This document shows, piece after piece, positions 51,148-58,944 of a stretch of 64,000 nt of DNA. How positions within the stretch are numbered: the first letter of the stretch is position 1; each line of letters opens with the position of its first letter. The notes beneath the pieces were generated by a model. It searched no databases. It had not been told where the DNA came from and saw nothing but the letters and a program-made list of their open reading frames with translations. Origin of the DNA: Hydrogenophaga sp040372165 (GTDB lineage Bacteria > Pseudomonadota > Gammaproteobacteria > Burkholderiales > Burkholderiaceae_C); assembly GCF_040372165.1 (NCBI RefSeq), contig NZ_BAABWG010000004.1, positions 62,001 to 126,000 of the forward strand. Direction: 5' to 3'. Made by a program: the position numbers and the translations under genes.

Positions 51148-52434
51148 TTACTGCTGTACGTTGTCGAGCGTCAGCTCAAGGAAGTCGCCGTTGCCTTCGT
51201 CCAGCCGGATGAGGACCGGCATGTGATCCAGGGCTGGTGCCAGTTCGATCGTCACGGACTTGTCTCTTGAGCCGGCGCCCTGACGGTACAGCCGAATCAC
51301 GTCGAATTCGCCCGCCCCAGTGCGTGTGCGATTCGGTGGAAGGACGCGAAACTGCCAGACGGCGGTGCTGCGTGTGTCACTCACTGGCAGGATGATGATC
51401 CCGCCGGGCTGAAACAGTCCGGGCTGTGCCTTGGCCAGTGCGGCGAGCTGGAGTGTCACCGACAACTGGTCCTGGTTGCCAGACCGCAGCCGGTCCTGCT
51501 GGCCGTTGCGGCGGTAGAGCACCTGGCCGGTGTTGCGGTCAAACTCGGTCCGTCGCTCCCGTCGGCTGATGTCATCAAACCGCTCTGGCGCCAGGCCTTG
51601 GGGCGAGACACGCCCCCGGCTGATGGATCGCCGGCTTCCCAGTAGGAAGGCGCCGATTTCCAGCTCGGCGCGGTAGGCGTTGCCCTGGTTTTGCCAGGTC
51701 AGTTCACCTGAGCCGCGATAGTCGAGCCCTTTGCTCTTGGACCTGGCGAGATAGCCTAGGCGGGCATTGCCAGGTGGCGTGGCCGGTCCCATGGTCGTTG
51801 CCGGTTCGTCGGCCGTGGGCATGGCTTGCACTGGCTCCGGGGCTGAGGTGGCCGTGGCCTGTGGCGTCAACGCCTGGGGTGATGCTGGCTCTGTGGTCTC
51901 CGGGAGAGTGTCGTCAGCGACGGAGATCTCGTCAGACATGGAGCCGTCTCGACCGCCTTGATCGCTCTGAACGTCTTGGAAGTCCTGGATGAGTGATTCG
52001 TCCTGAGCCGGCAGAGGATCAGTACCTGCGTCCTCCTGTATTGGCGTGTCAGGAACAGGCTCCGGAGCAGGCTCCGGGACCGGCGGGACAACTGGGAGAG
52101 GCTTGGGCGGTGGTGGCGCGGGAGGAGGTGGTGGTGGCGGAGGAGGGGGAGGAGGTGCGAGCACCAGCCAGCGAAAGTCGCTGGATGCTGCGGGCGCGAT
52201 GCGCAGCTGACGCTGGCCGGATGCCAACGCCGCGTCTTCGCCGGAGGCGGTGGCAGGCGGTGGCGTGCCTGGCATGCCCAGGCCTGAGGGCCCGCCCGGA
52301 ACAATGGCTGGGCCCCACTCCACCAGTATGGCGCCATGGGCCACCATCACGGCCAGACTGAGCCAAAGCCATGTGCTTCGGCGTGGACCTGCCTCAGTCC
52401 ATTGTCTGCCAGCAGACGTCAGAGCCAGGTCCAT
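51148..52434 (-). CDS. DUF3108 domain protein with long polyproline linker
   Basis: A 428-residue protein with one N-terminal membrane helix (STWLWLSLAVMVAHGAILVEWGPAI, about 20-44). A disordered TonB-like Pro-rich segment follows, with a run of 12 prolines (PPPPPPPPPPPPAPPPPKPL, about 96-115) and an acidic Gln/Asp stretch. A C-terminal DUF3108 domain (about 225-428) contains LDYRGSGELTWQNQGNAYRAELEI and VWQFRVLPPNRTRTGAGEFDVIRLYRQG. The architecture suggests a periplasm-spanning protein anchored in the inner membrane. It starts 6 bases after the IclR gene, so it is cotranscribed with it. Confidence 0.8.
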   Translation of the reverse strand: MDLALTSAGRQWTEAGPRRSTWLWLSLAVMVAHGAILVEWGPAIVPGGPSGLGMPGTPPPATASGEDAALASGQRQLRIAPAASSDFRWLVLAPPPPPPPPPPPPAPPPPKPLPVVPPVPEPAPEPVPDTPIQEDAGTDPLPAQDESLIQDFQDVQSDQGGRDGSMSDEISVADDTLPETTEPASPQALTPQATATSAPEPVQAMPTADEPATTMGPATPPGNARLGYLARSKSKGLDYRGSGELTWQNQGNAYRAELEIGAFLLGSRRSISRGRVSPQGLAPERFDDISRRERRTEFDRNTGQVLYRRNGQQDRLRSGNQDQLSVTLQLAALAKAQPGLFQPGGIIILPVSDTRSTAVWQFRVLPPNRTRTGAGEFDVIRLYRQGAGSRDKSVTIELAPALDHMPVLIRLDEGNGDFLELTLDNVQQ

Positions 52435-52439
52435 GATGA

Positions 52440-53315
52440 TCAGTCGCTGCTGGATGGTCCGCGGTAGCCCAGATCCGCACTGAGCTGCTGGGCGCATGCC
52501 CGAACTGCTTGCCCCTGGGGGCTGCTCCAGCGGGTGTCCATGGTCATCACGGAGCCCAGTACCACGATGCCCATGGCCAGATGGCCCTGGGCGTCAAAGA
52601 CGGGGGCACAAAAGCCCGCCACGCCAGGCAGCAGGCTGTGGACCACGCGAGACATGCCGTGGTCTCGCGCTTCCTCGATCATGGTCTGTACCTGGGCCGC
52701 CGTGCGCGGAAGGTCGCCCATTTCTGCTGGCGCAGCAGCCGGCAGCTTCTTGATGGTGGCCAATTCATCCTTGATCATGGCGGCCATGCGTGAAGCGTCC
52801 CGGCTTTCGTGGGGCATGAAGGCGGCGAAACAGCGACCCGTGGCGGATGAGAGGATCGGCATCACGTCGCCCAGGCGCAGGCGAACTGGTGCAGTTTGCG
52901 GCGCTTCGTTCCAGTGCACCATGGTCGGCCCCTGGTTGCCCCATACGGCGATGGCCAGGGTGTTGCCGGTCTGGAGAAGCAGGTCAGCCATGCGCTCGCG
53001 CGCCAGCTTGACGGCGTCGATCCGGCTCAGGCTGGCCAGACCCAGGCGCAGGGCCGAGGGCCCCAGGTCATAGCGGGTAGTGGCCGGGTCTTGCAGGACA
53101 AGCCCCAGGCGTTGAAAGCTCACCAGGTACCGGTGGGCTTTGGCCGCGCTCATGCCGGCGGCAGCGGCCAGGTCCTTGAGCATGAGGGCACCGGGCGCCT
53201 GAGCCAGGGACTCCAGGAGCTCAAAGCCCACCTCGACCGATTGGATGCCTGCGCGGGTGGCGTCGTCAGACTTTGATTTGGCAGGGGAGGGCAGGGCAGA
53301 ACGAGAAGACGGCAT
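52440..53315 (-). CDS. IclR-family transcriptional regulator
   Basis: A 291-residue regulator with an N-terminal winged HTH (GIQSVEVGFELLESLAQAPGALMLKDLAAAAGMSAAKAHRYLVSFQRLGLV) and a C-terminal effector-binding domain with a VHSLLPGVAGFCAPVFDAQGHLAMGIVVLG core. It is divergent from the fumarylacetoacetate-hydrolase-family gene, which it probably controls; IclR proteins typically regulate aromatic acid catabolism. The 162-base intergenic region carries a promoter and a candidate operator (53361-53389). A Ser/Ala/Pro-rich 20-residue N-terminal tail precedes the HTH. Confidence 0.9.
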   Translation of the reverse strand: MPSSRSALPSPAKSKSDDATRAGIQSVEVGFELLESLAQAPGALMLKDLAAAAGMSAAKAHRYLVSFQRLGLVLQDPATTRYDLGPSALRLGLASLSRIDAVKLARERMADLLLQTGNTLAIAVWGNQGPTMVHWNEAPQTAPVRLRLGDVMPILSSATGRCFAAFMPHESRDASRMAAMIKDELATIKKLPAAAPAEMGDLPRTAAQVQTMIEEARDHGMSRVVHSLLPGVAGFCAPVFDAQGHLAMGIVVLGSVMTMDTRWSSPQGQAVRACAQQLSADLGYRGPSSSD

Positions 53316-53360
53316 GGGGCAGGAAAGTACCTTCGCAGTGGCTGACCCGGCAGGCTCGGC

Positions 53361-53389
53361 TTGCGATTCAAATTACGAATTGGTAAACT
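53361..53389 (+). promoter_or_regulatory. Promoter of the FAH-family gene with embedded inverted repeat
   Basis: TTGCGA at 53361-53366 and TAAACT at 53384-53389 are spaced by 17 bases. ATTC (53366-53369) and GAAT (53377-53380) form an inverted repeat inside the spacer, a good place for IclR-type repression. Both hexamers match consensus at 4 of 6 positions. Confidence 0.45.
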
Positions 53390-53477
53390 TGTTCAACTAA
53401 ACGAAATCTCGTGTCATCCTGTCATGCGATCTGCTCGCGGGCAAAATGTTGGCACTTCAGCGACTCAGGAGACTCCA

Positions 53478-54500
53478 ATGAAACTGGCCACCTACAAAGA
53501 CGGATCCCGTGATGGGCAACTGATTGTTGTCTCTCGCGACCTGTCGATGGCCCATTATGCGACGGGCATCGCCCAGACGCTGCAACAGGTGCTGGACGAC
53601 TGGAATTTTCTGTCTCCCCAGCTGCAGGACTTGTACGTGACGCTCAACAACGGCAAGGCGCGCCATGCCTTCCCGTTCGATCCGGCCATGTGCATGGCGC
53701 CATTGCCGCGCGCCTATCAGTGGGCCGACGGCTCGGCTTACATCAACCATGTGGAGCTGGTGCGAGCAGCCCGTGACAGTCAGGTGCCAGAGTCCTTCTA
53801 TACCGACCCTTTGATGTACCAGGGCGGCAGCGACGACTTCATCGGCCCTTGCGATCCGGTGGTGGTGGCCAGCGAAGACTTCGGCATCGATTTCGAAGCA
53901 GAGATCGCCGTGGTGACCGAAGATGTGCCGATGGGCAGCACGCCTGAACAGGCCCTGGAAGGCATCCGCCTGGTGATGCTGGCCAACGATGTCTCGCTGC
54001 GCAAACTCATTCCAGCCGAACTGGCCAAAGGTTTTGGTTTTTTCCAGAGCAAGCCAGCCACGGCGTTCAGCCCGGTTGCGGTGACGCTCGATGAGCTGGG
54101 AGACAGCTGGCAGGGTGGTCGCTTGCACCAGACGCTGCAGTCCACATGGAACGGCCGCAAAGTCGGCATGTGCGAAGCCGGCCCGGAGATGACCTTCCAT
54201 TTCGGCCAGCTCATTGCGCACATCTGCAAGACCCGCAATGTCCGTGCGGGCTCGATTGTGGGGTCCGGTACGGTGAGCAATCAGGCCGTCGAGAAAAATG
54301 GCAAAAAAGAGTGGCCGAAGGGCTACAGCTGCATTGCTGAAAAACGAGCCATCGAAACCATTCTGGATGGCAAGCCGAGCACAGAATTCATGCAGTTTGG
54401 TGACACCATCCGCATCGAAATGAAGGGTGCGGACGGGCAGAGCATCTTTGGCGCCATTGCGCAGACGATCGCACCATTGAGCCCTTCGGCAGAAGACTGA
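53478..54500 (+). CDS. Fumarylacetoacetate hydrolase family protein
   Basis: A 340-residue enzyme of the fumarylacetoacetate-hydrolase fold with metal-binding acidic residues in DFGIDFEAEIAVVTEDV and IRLVMLANDVSLRKL, then KGFGFFQSKPATAFSPVAVTLDELG and GSIVGSGTVSNQ. This is the group annotated as fumarylacetoacetase or 2-keto-4-pentenoate hydratase-like in homogentisate and gentisate pathways. CAGGAG lies before the ATG at 53478. It is probably controlled by the divergent IclR regulator. No homogentisate dioxygenase gene is nearby, so the substrate remains open. Confidence 0.88.
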   Translation: MKLATYKDGSRDGQLIVVSRDLSMAHYATGIAQTLQQVLDDWNFLSPQLQDLYVTLNNGKARHAFPFDPAMCMAPLPRAYQWADGSAYINHVELVRAARDSQVPESFYTDPLMYQGGSDDFIGPCDPVVVASEDFGIDFEAEIAVVTEDVPMGSTPEQALEGIRLVMLANDVSLRKLIPAELAKGFGFFQSKPATAFSPVAVTLDELGDSWQGGRLHQTLQSTWNGRKVGMCEAGPEMTFHFGQLIAHICKTRNVRAGSIVGSGTVSNQAVEKNGKKEWPKGYSCIAEKRAIETILDGKPSTEFMQFGDTIRIEMKGADGQSIFGAIAQTIAPLSPSAED

Positions 54501-54575
54501 GCCAGATACGCTCCACTGCATCCGAGGACGCAGCCGGTATGATTCCCCCGAAGCACTGAGTGCGACAGGGGGAGC

Positions 54576-54647
54576 ATGCTGGCTGTTTTCATTCAACAAC
54601 TGAGAGAGCGCATCAAGGCGGTGATGCGTCCGAATACGCGTGTCTGA
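54576..54647 (+). CDS. Possible 23-residue leader peptide ahead of the DUF4178 gene
   Basis: An ATG at 54576 preceded by GGGGGAGC opens a 23-codon frame that stops (TGA 54645-54647) 8 bases inside the GTG start (54640) of the DUF4178 gene, in a different frame. The arrangement fits translational coupling of a gene with a weak GTG start. The peptide sequence (MLAVFIQQLRERIKAVMRPN...) could form an amphipathic helix. Conservation is not known. Confidence 0.3.
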   Translation: MLAVFIQQLRERIKAVMRPNTRV

Positions 54648-56127
54648 TTCGGCTCAACGCGCCTACACTGCGCCATGCCCAGGGTGTGGCGCGCCCGTGT
54701 CCTTTGTCAGCGCGCAATCCTCGCACGCGGTCTGCGAGTTCTGCCAGTCTGTGGTAGTCAGGCAGGCACAGACCCTGGCCCGCGTTGGCAAGGTGGCGGA
54801 GGAGTTCGCCGACTACAGTCCGCTCAGGCTGGGCCAGCGCGGCCAATGGAAAGGGCGCGACTTCACCCTCGTCGGTCGCCTGCAATTGGGGGTGGAGAAT
54901 GCGCGCTGGACCGAATGGCAAGCCGCATTTGCCGATGGCAGCGGGCATGCATTTCTCAGTGAGGACAATGGCGCGTTCGTGATGAGCGAGCGGCAAGTCC
55001 CGGGAAGAGAGCTGCCCCCAGCGAACACATGGAAGCTTGGCGCTGCTGTCAAATTCCGGAGCAAGCCCTACACCGTGACGCTGGTGCGTCAGGTTAGAGT
55101 GGTGGCCGCGCAGGGAGAGCTGGCACATCTGCCCCCCATTGATGCAGCGTTCACGCTGGTTGAGTTGCGGTCTTCAGACGGTCAACTGCTCAGTTTCGAG
55201 TACGGCGACAACCGTGCAGAGGTTTGGTCGGGGCTGCCGGTGGACCTTGCCAGCCTTGGCATGGAGGGTCTCTCTTCAGCCTCCGAAGAACGCGAAGAAG
55301 CCAGGCATTTCAACTGCCCGGCCTGTGGCGGACGAGTCGATGTCAAACTGGCTGAAACGCGCAGCATTTCCTGCTCGTCATGTGGCACGCTGATCGATGT
55401 CTCGAATGGGGTTGGAGCAGAAGTCGTGGCGGCCAAGGCCAGCCAGCACGTGACGCCAGCCATCGCCCTCGGAAAAACCGGCACGCTGTTCGACAAACCC
55501 TGGCAGGTGGTGGGCTTCCAGCGCAAGCAGGGCGAGGATGACGAAGACACTTTCGAATGGGATGAGTATCTCCTCTACAACCATGGCGGCGGCTTCGCTT
55601 TCCTGGTCAAGGACGAATCGGGCTGGCGCTTCTCCGAGGTGCTCACAGGTGCGCCAGACATCAAGCGTGGGCGAAAGCCCATGGCCTCCTATCAGGGCAA
55701 GCACTACTTCCTGGCGGAGTCCTACTCATCATCCACGCGATATGTTGAAGGCGAGTTCTTCTGGCAGGTCAAAACCGGCGAGCAAACCCGTCACCGGGAC
55801 TTCCGGGGGGCGGCAGGCGTTGCGGACCAGCTGTGTGAAGAAACAACCACCGGTGAAGTGGTCTGGTCCCGGAGTTCACCGGTGCCGGCCAACGTGGTAC
55901 TGGCGGCTTTTGGACTTCCTCTTGAGCGCCTGCCAGCGTATTCACCCAAATCAGGAATGGGCAACTGGATCGTGTTCGGCCTGATTGCGCTGCTTCTGAT
56001 CGTCAGCCTCTCGCTTCTCAGTCATGCCGATCAATGCGACCCTGCGGTGGAAGACTGCCGCTCAACCCAGGGGCGAAGTTATTCCGGCGGGGGACTTGGG
56101 CGCGCCAGTGGTGGCTGGCACAAGTGA
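54640..56127 (+). CDS. DUF4178 domain protein with zinc ribbons and C-terminal membrane helix
   Basis: A 495-residue protein starting at GTG 54640. It has a zinc ribbon at Cys13/Cys16 and Cys32/Cys35 (CPGC, CEFC), then a first DUF4178 module (about 55-185: QRGQWKGRDFTLVGRLQLG...WTEWQAAFADG). A second zinc ribbon near 225-250 (CPAC, CSSC) and a second DUF4178 module (about 275-420: GTLFDKPWQVVGFQRKQGEDDEDTFEWDEYLLYNHGGGFAFLV) follow. A membrane helix near 445-465 and a Cys/Gly-rich tail end it. The duplicated ribbon-plus-module layout is clear. Function is unknown; the family co-occurs with DUF350 and polyamine genes, as here. It is the first gene of a DUF4178-DUF350-aminopropyltransferase run. 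Confidence 0.85.
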   Translation: MSDSAQRAYTAPCPGCGAPVSFVSAQSSHAVCEFCQSVVVRQAQTLARVGKVAEEFADYSPLRLGQRGQWKGRDFTLVGRLQLGVENARWTEWQAAFADGSGHAFLSEDNGAFVMSERQVPGRELPPANTWKLGAAVKFRSKPYTVTLVRQVRVVAAQGELAHLPPIDAAFTLVELRSSDGQLLSFEYGDNRAEVWSGLPVDLASLGMEGLSSASEEREEARHFNCPACGGRVDVKLAETRSISCSSCGTLIDVSNGVGAEVVAAKASQHVTPAIALGKTGTLFDKPWQVVGFQRKQGEDDEDTFEWDEYLLYNHGGGFAFLVKDESGWRFSEVLTGAPDIKRGRKPMASYQGKHYFLAESYSSSTRYVEGEFFWQVKTGEQTRHRDFRGAAGVADQLCEETTTGEVVWSRSSPVPANVVLAAFGLPLERLPAYSPKSGMGNWIVFGLIALLLIVSLSLLSHADQCDPAVEDCRSTQGRSYSGGGLGRASGGWHK

Positions 56128-56179
56128 GGCTCCCCGCATGGCATGGTGATGCACAAACATTTGTTGGAAGGAAACGAAG

Positions 56180-56401
56180 ATGGAAATGGAATGGTTCAGG
56201 CCCGCGGCTTTTATCGACTCGATCGTGTTTGCACTGGTGGGCGTACTGGTTTTCTGGGGCAGCTTCATCGTGATAGACAAGCTCACACCCTACGACCTTT
56301 GGCGAGAACTGGTGGAAAAGCAAAACCGAGCCCTGGCTTTGGTTGTGGCGGCAATGTGCCTCGGTGTGTCGATCATCGTGGCTGCAGCCATTCATGGCTG
56401 A
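56180..56401 (+). CDS. DUF350 membrane protein
   Basis: A 73-residue protein of two membrane helices: FIDSIVFALVGVLVFWGSFIVID (about 11-33) and ALALVVAAMCLGVSIIVAAAIHG (about 51-73), joined by KLTPYDLWRELVEKQN, the DUF350/YjfL hallmark. GGAAGGAAAC gives a good ribosome site. DUF350 proteins often have two such repeats; this one has only one, so it must dimerise or oligomerise to form a channel-like unit. It overlaps the aminopropyltransferase start by 8 bases. Confidence 0.88.
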   Translation: MEMEWFRPAAFIDSIVFALVGVLVFWGSFIVIDKLTPYDLWRELVEKQNRALALVVAAMCLGVSIIVAAAIHG

Positions 56402-57974
56402 CTCGCCCGGCTCACCTGCACTCGAAGGCAGGGGCGTTGACGAGAGCACAGGTCGGCGATCTGTACCCAAGCCGGCGGAGTTGGCACTGTTGGCGGGGGT
56501 GTTCGTCGTGGCCGCCTGCGGGTTGGTCTACGAGCTGGCGGCGGCGGCTCTGGCCTCCTATGTGCTCGGGGATTCCGTACTCCAGTTTTCCACAGTCATC
56601 GGAAGCTACCTGTTTGCCATGGGGGTCGGCTCATGGCTGTCTCGTTACTTCAAAGAGCAGTTGCCCACGCAGTTCCTGCGCATAGAGCTGCTGATCGCAT
56701 TGGTGGGCGGTGCATTGCCTGCCGCGCTCCTGCTCATCAATGCCTACCGGCCAGAGATCTTCCAGGCCTCCCTGTACGCAATGGTGCTGTTGATTGGCAC
56801 CCTGGTGGGCCTGGAGATTCCGCTTGTGATGCGGATACTGCGTCAGCACCTCGGCATGCGACAACTGGTCTCCGACGTGCTGACATACGACTATCTCGGC
56901 GCATTGGCGGTGTCCATTGCCTTCCCTCTGTGGCTGGTGCCTCAACTGGGCCTTGTGCGCACAGGCCTGCTGTTCGGGTTCATGAACCTGCTGGTGGCAG
57001 CCTGGACCTTGTGGCTTTTTCGCGCAGTCGTCTTGCATGTCCGCGCATACTGGATCGTGTGGTTTCTGACGACGGTTGCCATGGCGTTGGGCTGGTCGCA
57101 GGCCAACAGGTTCACTACGCTGGCTGAAGACCGCATGTTTGGCGACACGGTCGTGCTCGCTGACTCGACCCCTTATCAACGCATCGTGCTGACCAACGGC
57201 CCTTGGGGGATGCGTCTCTTTCTCAACGGAAACCTGCAGTTCTCACAACAGGACGAATACCGCTATCACGAGGCGCTGGTGCACCCGGTTGCCTCTGCAT
57301 TTGGAGGTGACGGTCCGAAGAAGGTTGCGGTGCTCGGTGGCGGCGACGGCATGGCGGTGCGTGAGCTTTTGCGCTACCCCTCAGTCGAGAGCATCACACT
57401 GGTGGAGCTGGACCCGGCCATGACGCGCCTGTTCGCGTCGGACGAACGACTGGTCCGGCTCAACGGCGCCGCACTTCAGTCGCCCCGCGTGAAGGTTGTC
57501 AATGAGGATGCATTCCAATGGCTGGAAGAGGTGGATGAGGTCTTTGACATCATCGTGGTGGATTTCCCCGACCCGACCAACTTCTCCATTGGCAAGCTGT
57601 ACTCGCGCTCGTTCTATGCGCTGTTGTCGCATCACCTGTCAGCCAGCGGTTACGCGGTGGTGCAGTCCACCTCACCATTGGTGGCAAGGGAGAGCTTCTG
57701 GTCAGTCGAGGCAACCATCGCCGCCGCAGGTCTTTCCACCCGTCCTTACCACGCACACGTCCCGAGCTTCGGAGAGTGGGGCTTCATTGTGGCCAGCCAT
57801 CGCCCTTTCAGGATGCCTGAGCGGTTGCCCCCGGGCCTGCGGTTTCTCGATATGGCGGGCCTGCCCGGCCTGTTCGAGTTTCCGCTGGACATGCAAAAAG
57901 TGCCGGCCAAGGTCAACCGTCTGTCTGACCAGACGCTTGTTCAAACCTATGCCAGAGAGTGGGGCGCCGACTGA
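56394..57974 (+). CDS. Membrane-embedded spermidine synthase-like aminopropyltransferase
   Basis: A 526-residue fusion of about seven membrane helices (residues 25-225) with a C-terminal aminopropyltransferase domain (about 250-500). The latter has AdoMet-type binding motifs VAVLGGGDGMAVRELLRYPSVESITLVELDPAMTRL and VVNEDAFQWLEEVDEVFDIIVVDFPDPTNFSIGKLYSRSFYALL. The usual SpeE segment DSTDP is DFPDP here and GGGDGG is GGGDGM, which is normal for this membrane-bound subgroup but signals a shifted substrate. It starts at ATG 56394 inside the DUF350 gene. The convergent decarboxylase gene (57986) makes decarboxylated AdoMet, its likely donor. Acceptor may be a membrane or small polyamine. Confidence 0.85.
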   Translation: MADSPGSPALEGRGVDESTGRRSVPKPAELALLAGVFVVAACGLVYELAAAALASYVLGDSVLQFSTVIGSYLFAMGVGSWLSRYFKEQLPTQFLRIELLIALVGGALPAALLLINAYRPEIFQASLYAMVLLIGTLVGLEIPLVMRILRQHLGMRQLVSDVLTYDYLGALAVSIAFPLWLVPQLGLVRTGLLFGFMNLLVAAWTLWLFRAVVLHVRAYWIVWFLTTVAMALGWSQANRFTTLAEDRMFGDTVVLADSTPYQRIVLTNGPWGMRLFLNGNLQFSQQDEYRYHEALVHPVASAFGGDGPKKVAVLGGGDGMAVRELLRYPSVESITLVELDPAMTRLFASDERLVRLNGAALQSPRVKVVNEDAFQWLEEVDEVFDIIVVDFPDPTNFSIGKLYSRSFYALLSHHLSASGYAVVQSTSPLVARESFWSVEATIAAAGLSTRPYHAHVPSFGEWGFIVASHRPFRMPERLPPGLRFLDMAGLPGLFEFPLDMQKVPAKVNRLSDQTLVQTYAREWGAD

Positions 57975-57985
57975 CGGGGCGCCCC

Positions 57986-58369
57986 TTAGCGCACCGGCAG
58001 GCGCCCCCGCGTGATGCGTTGCCGGCTGACGGTGTCTGGCTCGAACCAGTCCAGCAAGGCATCAAGCAGGGCTTGGGCACGCTTGGAGTTGTCTGAGCTG
58101 AAATTGCAGACGTAGACGTCCAGACTCACACTGCCCGATTCGGGCCACGTGTGGACACTCAGGTGTGACTCTGCCAGGAGAATGGTGGCTGTGACGCCGC
58201 CAGGGCCTGCTTCTGTCCCGGGGAAACTGTGCGCAACCTGCGCGACCGGTGTCAATCCATTGGCCCTGACCAATCGGTCGCATGCAGCGAGCAGTCGGTC
58301 AGCATTGGTCATGCGCTCTTCTTCGCAGGCGCATGACCGAAGGTCAGCCAGCAGGTGCAGCCCGTCCAT
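57986..58369 (-). CDS. speH: S-adenosylmethionine decarboxylase proenzyme, pyruvoyl type (SpeH)
   Basis: Makes decarboxylated AdoMet, the aminopropyl donor. The 127-residue proenzyme self-cleaves between Glu67 and Ser68 in LLAESHLSVHTWPE; Ser68 becomes the pyruvoyl group, with His73 and Cys88 (DVYVCNF). All three are exactly 5 positions later than Ser63, His68 and Cys83 of the Thermotoga maritima class 1B enzyme, which supports the assignment. Its stop is 11 bases from the convergent aminopropyltransferase stop. It is 7 bases downstream of a glyoxalase-fold gene and probably cotranscribed with it. Confidence 0.92.
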   Translation of the reverse strand: MDGLHLLADLRSCACEEERMTNADRLLAACDRLVRANGLTPVAQVAHSFPGTEAGPGGVTATILLAESHLSVHTWPESGSVSLDVYVCNFSSDNSKRAQALLDALLDWFEPDTVSRQRITRGRLPVR

Positions 58370-58376
58370 CGTGTGC

Positions 58377-58826
58377 TCAGTGGGCGTATATGTCGTCCCG
58401 GCTGGCAAAACCCTTGATTTCGATAGGGTTGCCACTCGGGTCGGCGAAGAACATCGTCCATTGCTCGCCAGGCTGGCCAAGAAAGCGTCCCTGGGGCTCA
58501 AGAATGAAGTCGATTTTTTGGCTCACCAGGCGTTTGGCCAGGTCCTGCCAGCTGGGCAGTGGCAGCACCAGACCAAAATGCGGCATCGGAACGGCCTGGC
58601 CGGCCACTTGTCCGGTGCGCGCCACCGCCATGGGTGTACCCAGGTGCAGCGAGAGCTGGTGACCGAAGAAATCGAAGTCGACCCAGGTGTCTGTGCTACG
58701 GCCTTCGCGGCAACCCAGTGTGTCGCCATAGAACGCGCGAGCTGCCGCCAGGTCATGCACATGGATGGCCAGGTGAAATGCACTGGGCAACTCAACAGTG
58801 GCTTTGGAAGCTGGGTCGGAATTCAT
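58377..58826 (-). CDS. VOC (glyoxalase/bleomycin resistance) family protein
   Basis: A 149-residue metal-binding vicinal oxygen chelate protein with FHLAIHVHDLAAARAFYGDTLGCREGR (His/Glu metal positions), WVDFDFFGHQLSLHLG and the closing WTMFFADPSGNPIEIKGFASR. The FxHxLS and IEIKGF patterns match the group often annotated as glyoxalase family. Start 58826 begins the predicted protein; upstream residues are not native. It is directly upstream of speH, so its role may relate to polyamine breakdown aldehydes, but that is only suggested by position. Confidence 0.85.
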   Translation of the reverse strand: MNSDPASKATVELPSAFHLAIHVHDLAAARAFYGDTLGCREGRSTDTWVDFDFFGHQLSLHLGTPMAVARTGQVAGQAVPMPHFGLVLPLPSWQDLAKRLVSQKIDFILEPQGRFLGQPGEQWTMFFADPSGNPIEIKGFASRDDIYAH

Positions 58827-58861
58827 GCAGCAAGCATAGCAAAGCCGCGAGGGGAGCAGAC

Positions 58862-58888
58862 AAAAAAAGCCCGCTATCCAGCGGGCTT
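58862..58888 (-). terminator. Rho-independent terminator of the eRF1-like gene
   Basis: On the minus strand AAGCCCGC (complement of 58881-58888) pairs with GCGGGCTT (58867-58874) around a 6-base loop, followed by a seven-base U-tract (A-run 58862-58868). It lies 57 bases beyond the stop of the 58945-59322 gene. Confidence 0.9.
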
Positions 58889-58944
58889 GTGCGGGCAATC
58901 GATGTCAGCATTTTCTGCCGGCTTTTTCTCTCGCTCTTGCCTGT

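Noticed and set aside
44874..58369. The omega-amino acid aminotransferase as part of the polyamine module.
   Set aside because: It is 50 bases upstream of the SPFH gene in the same direction, but it is a common stand-alone enzyme, and nothing links its substrate to the module.
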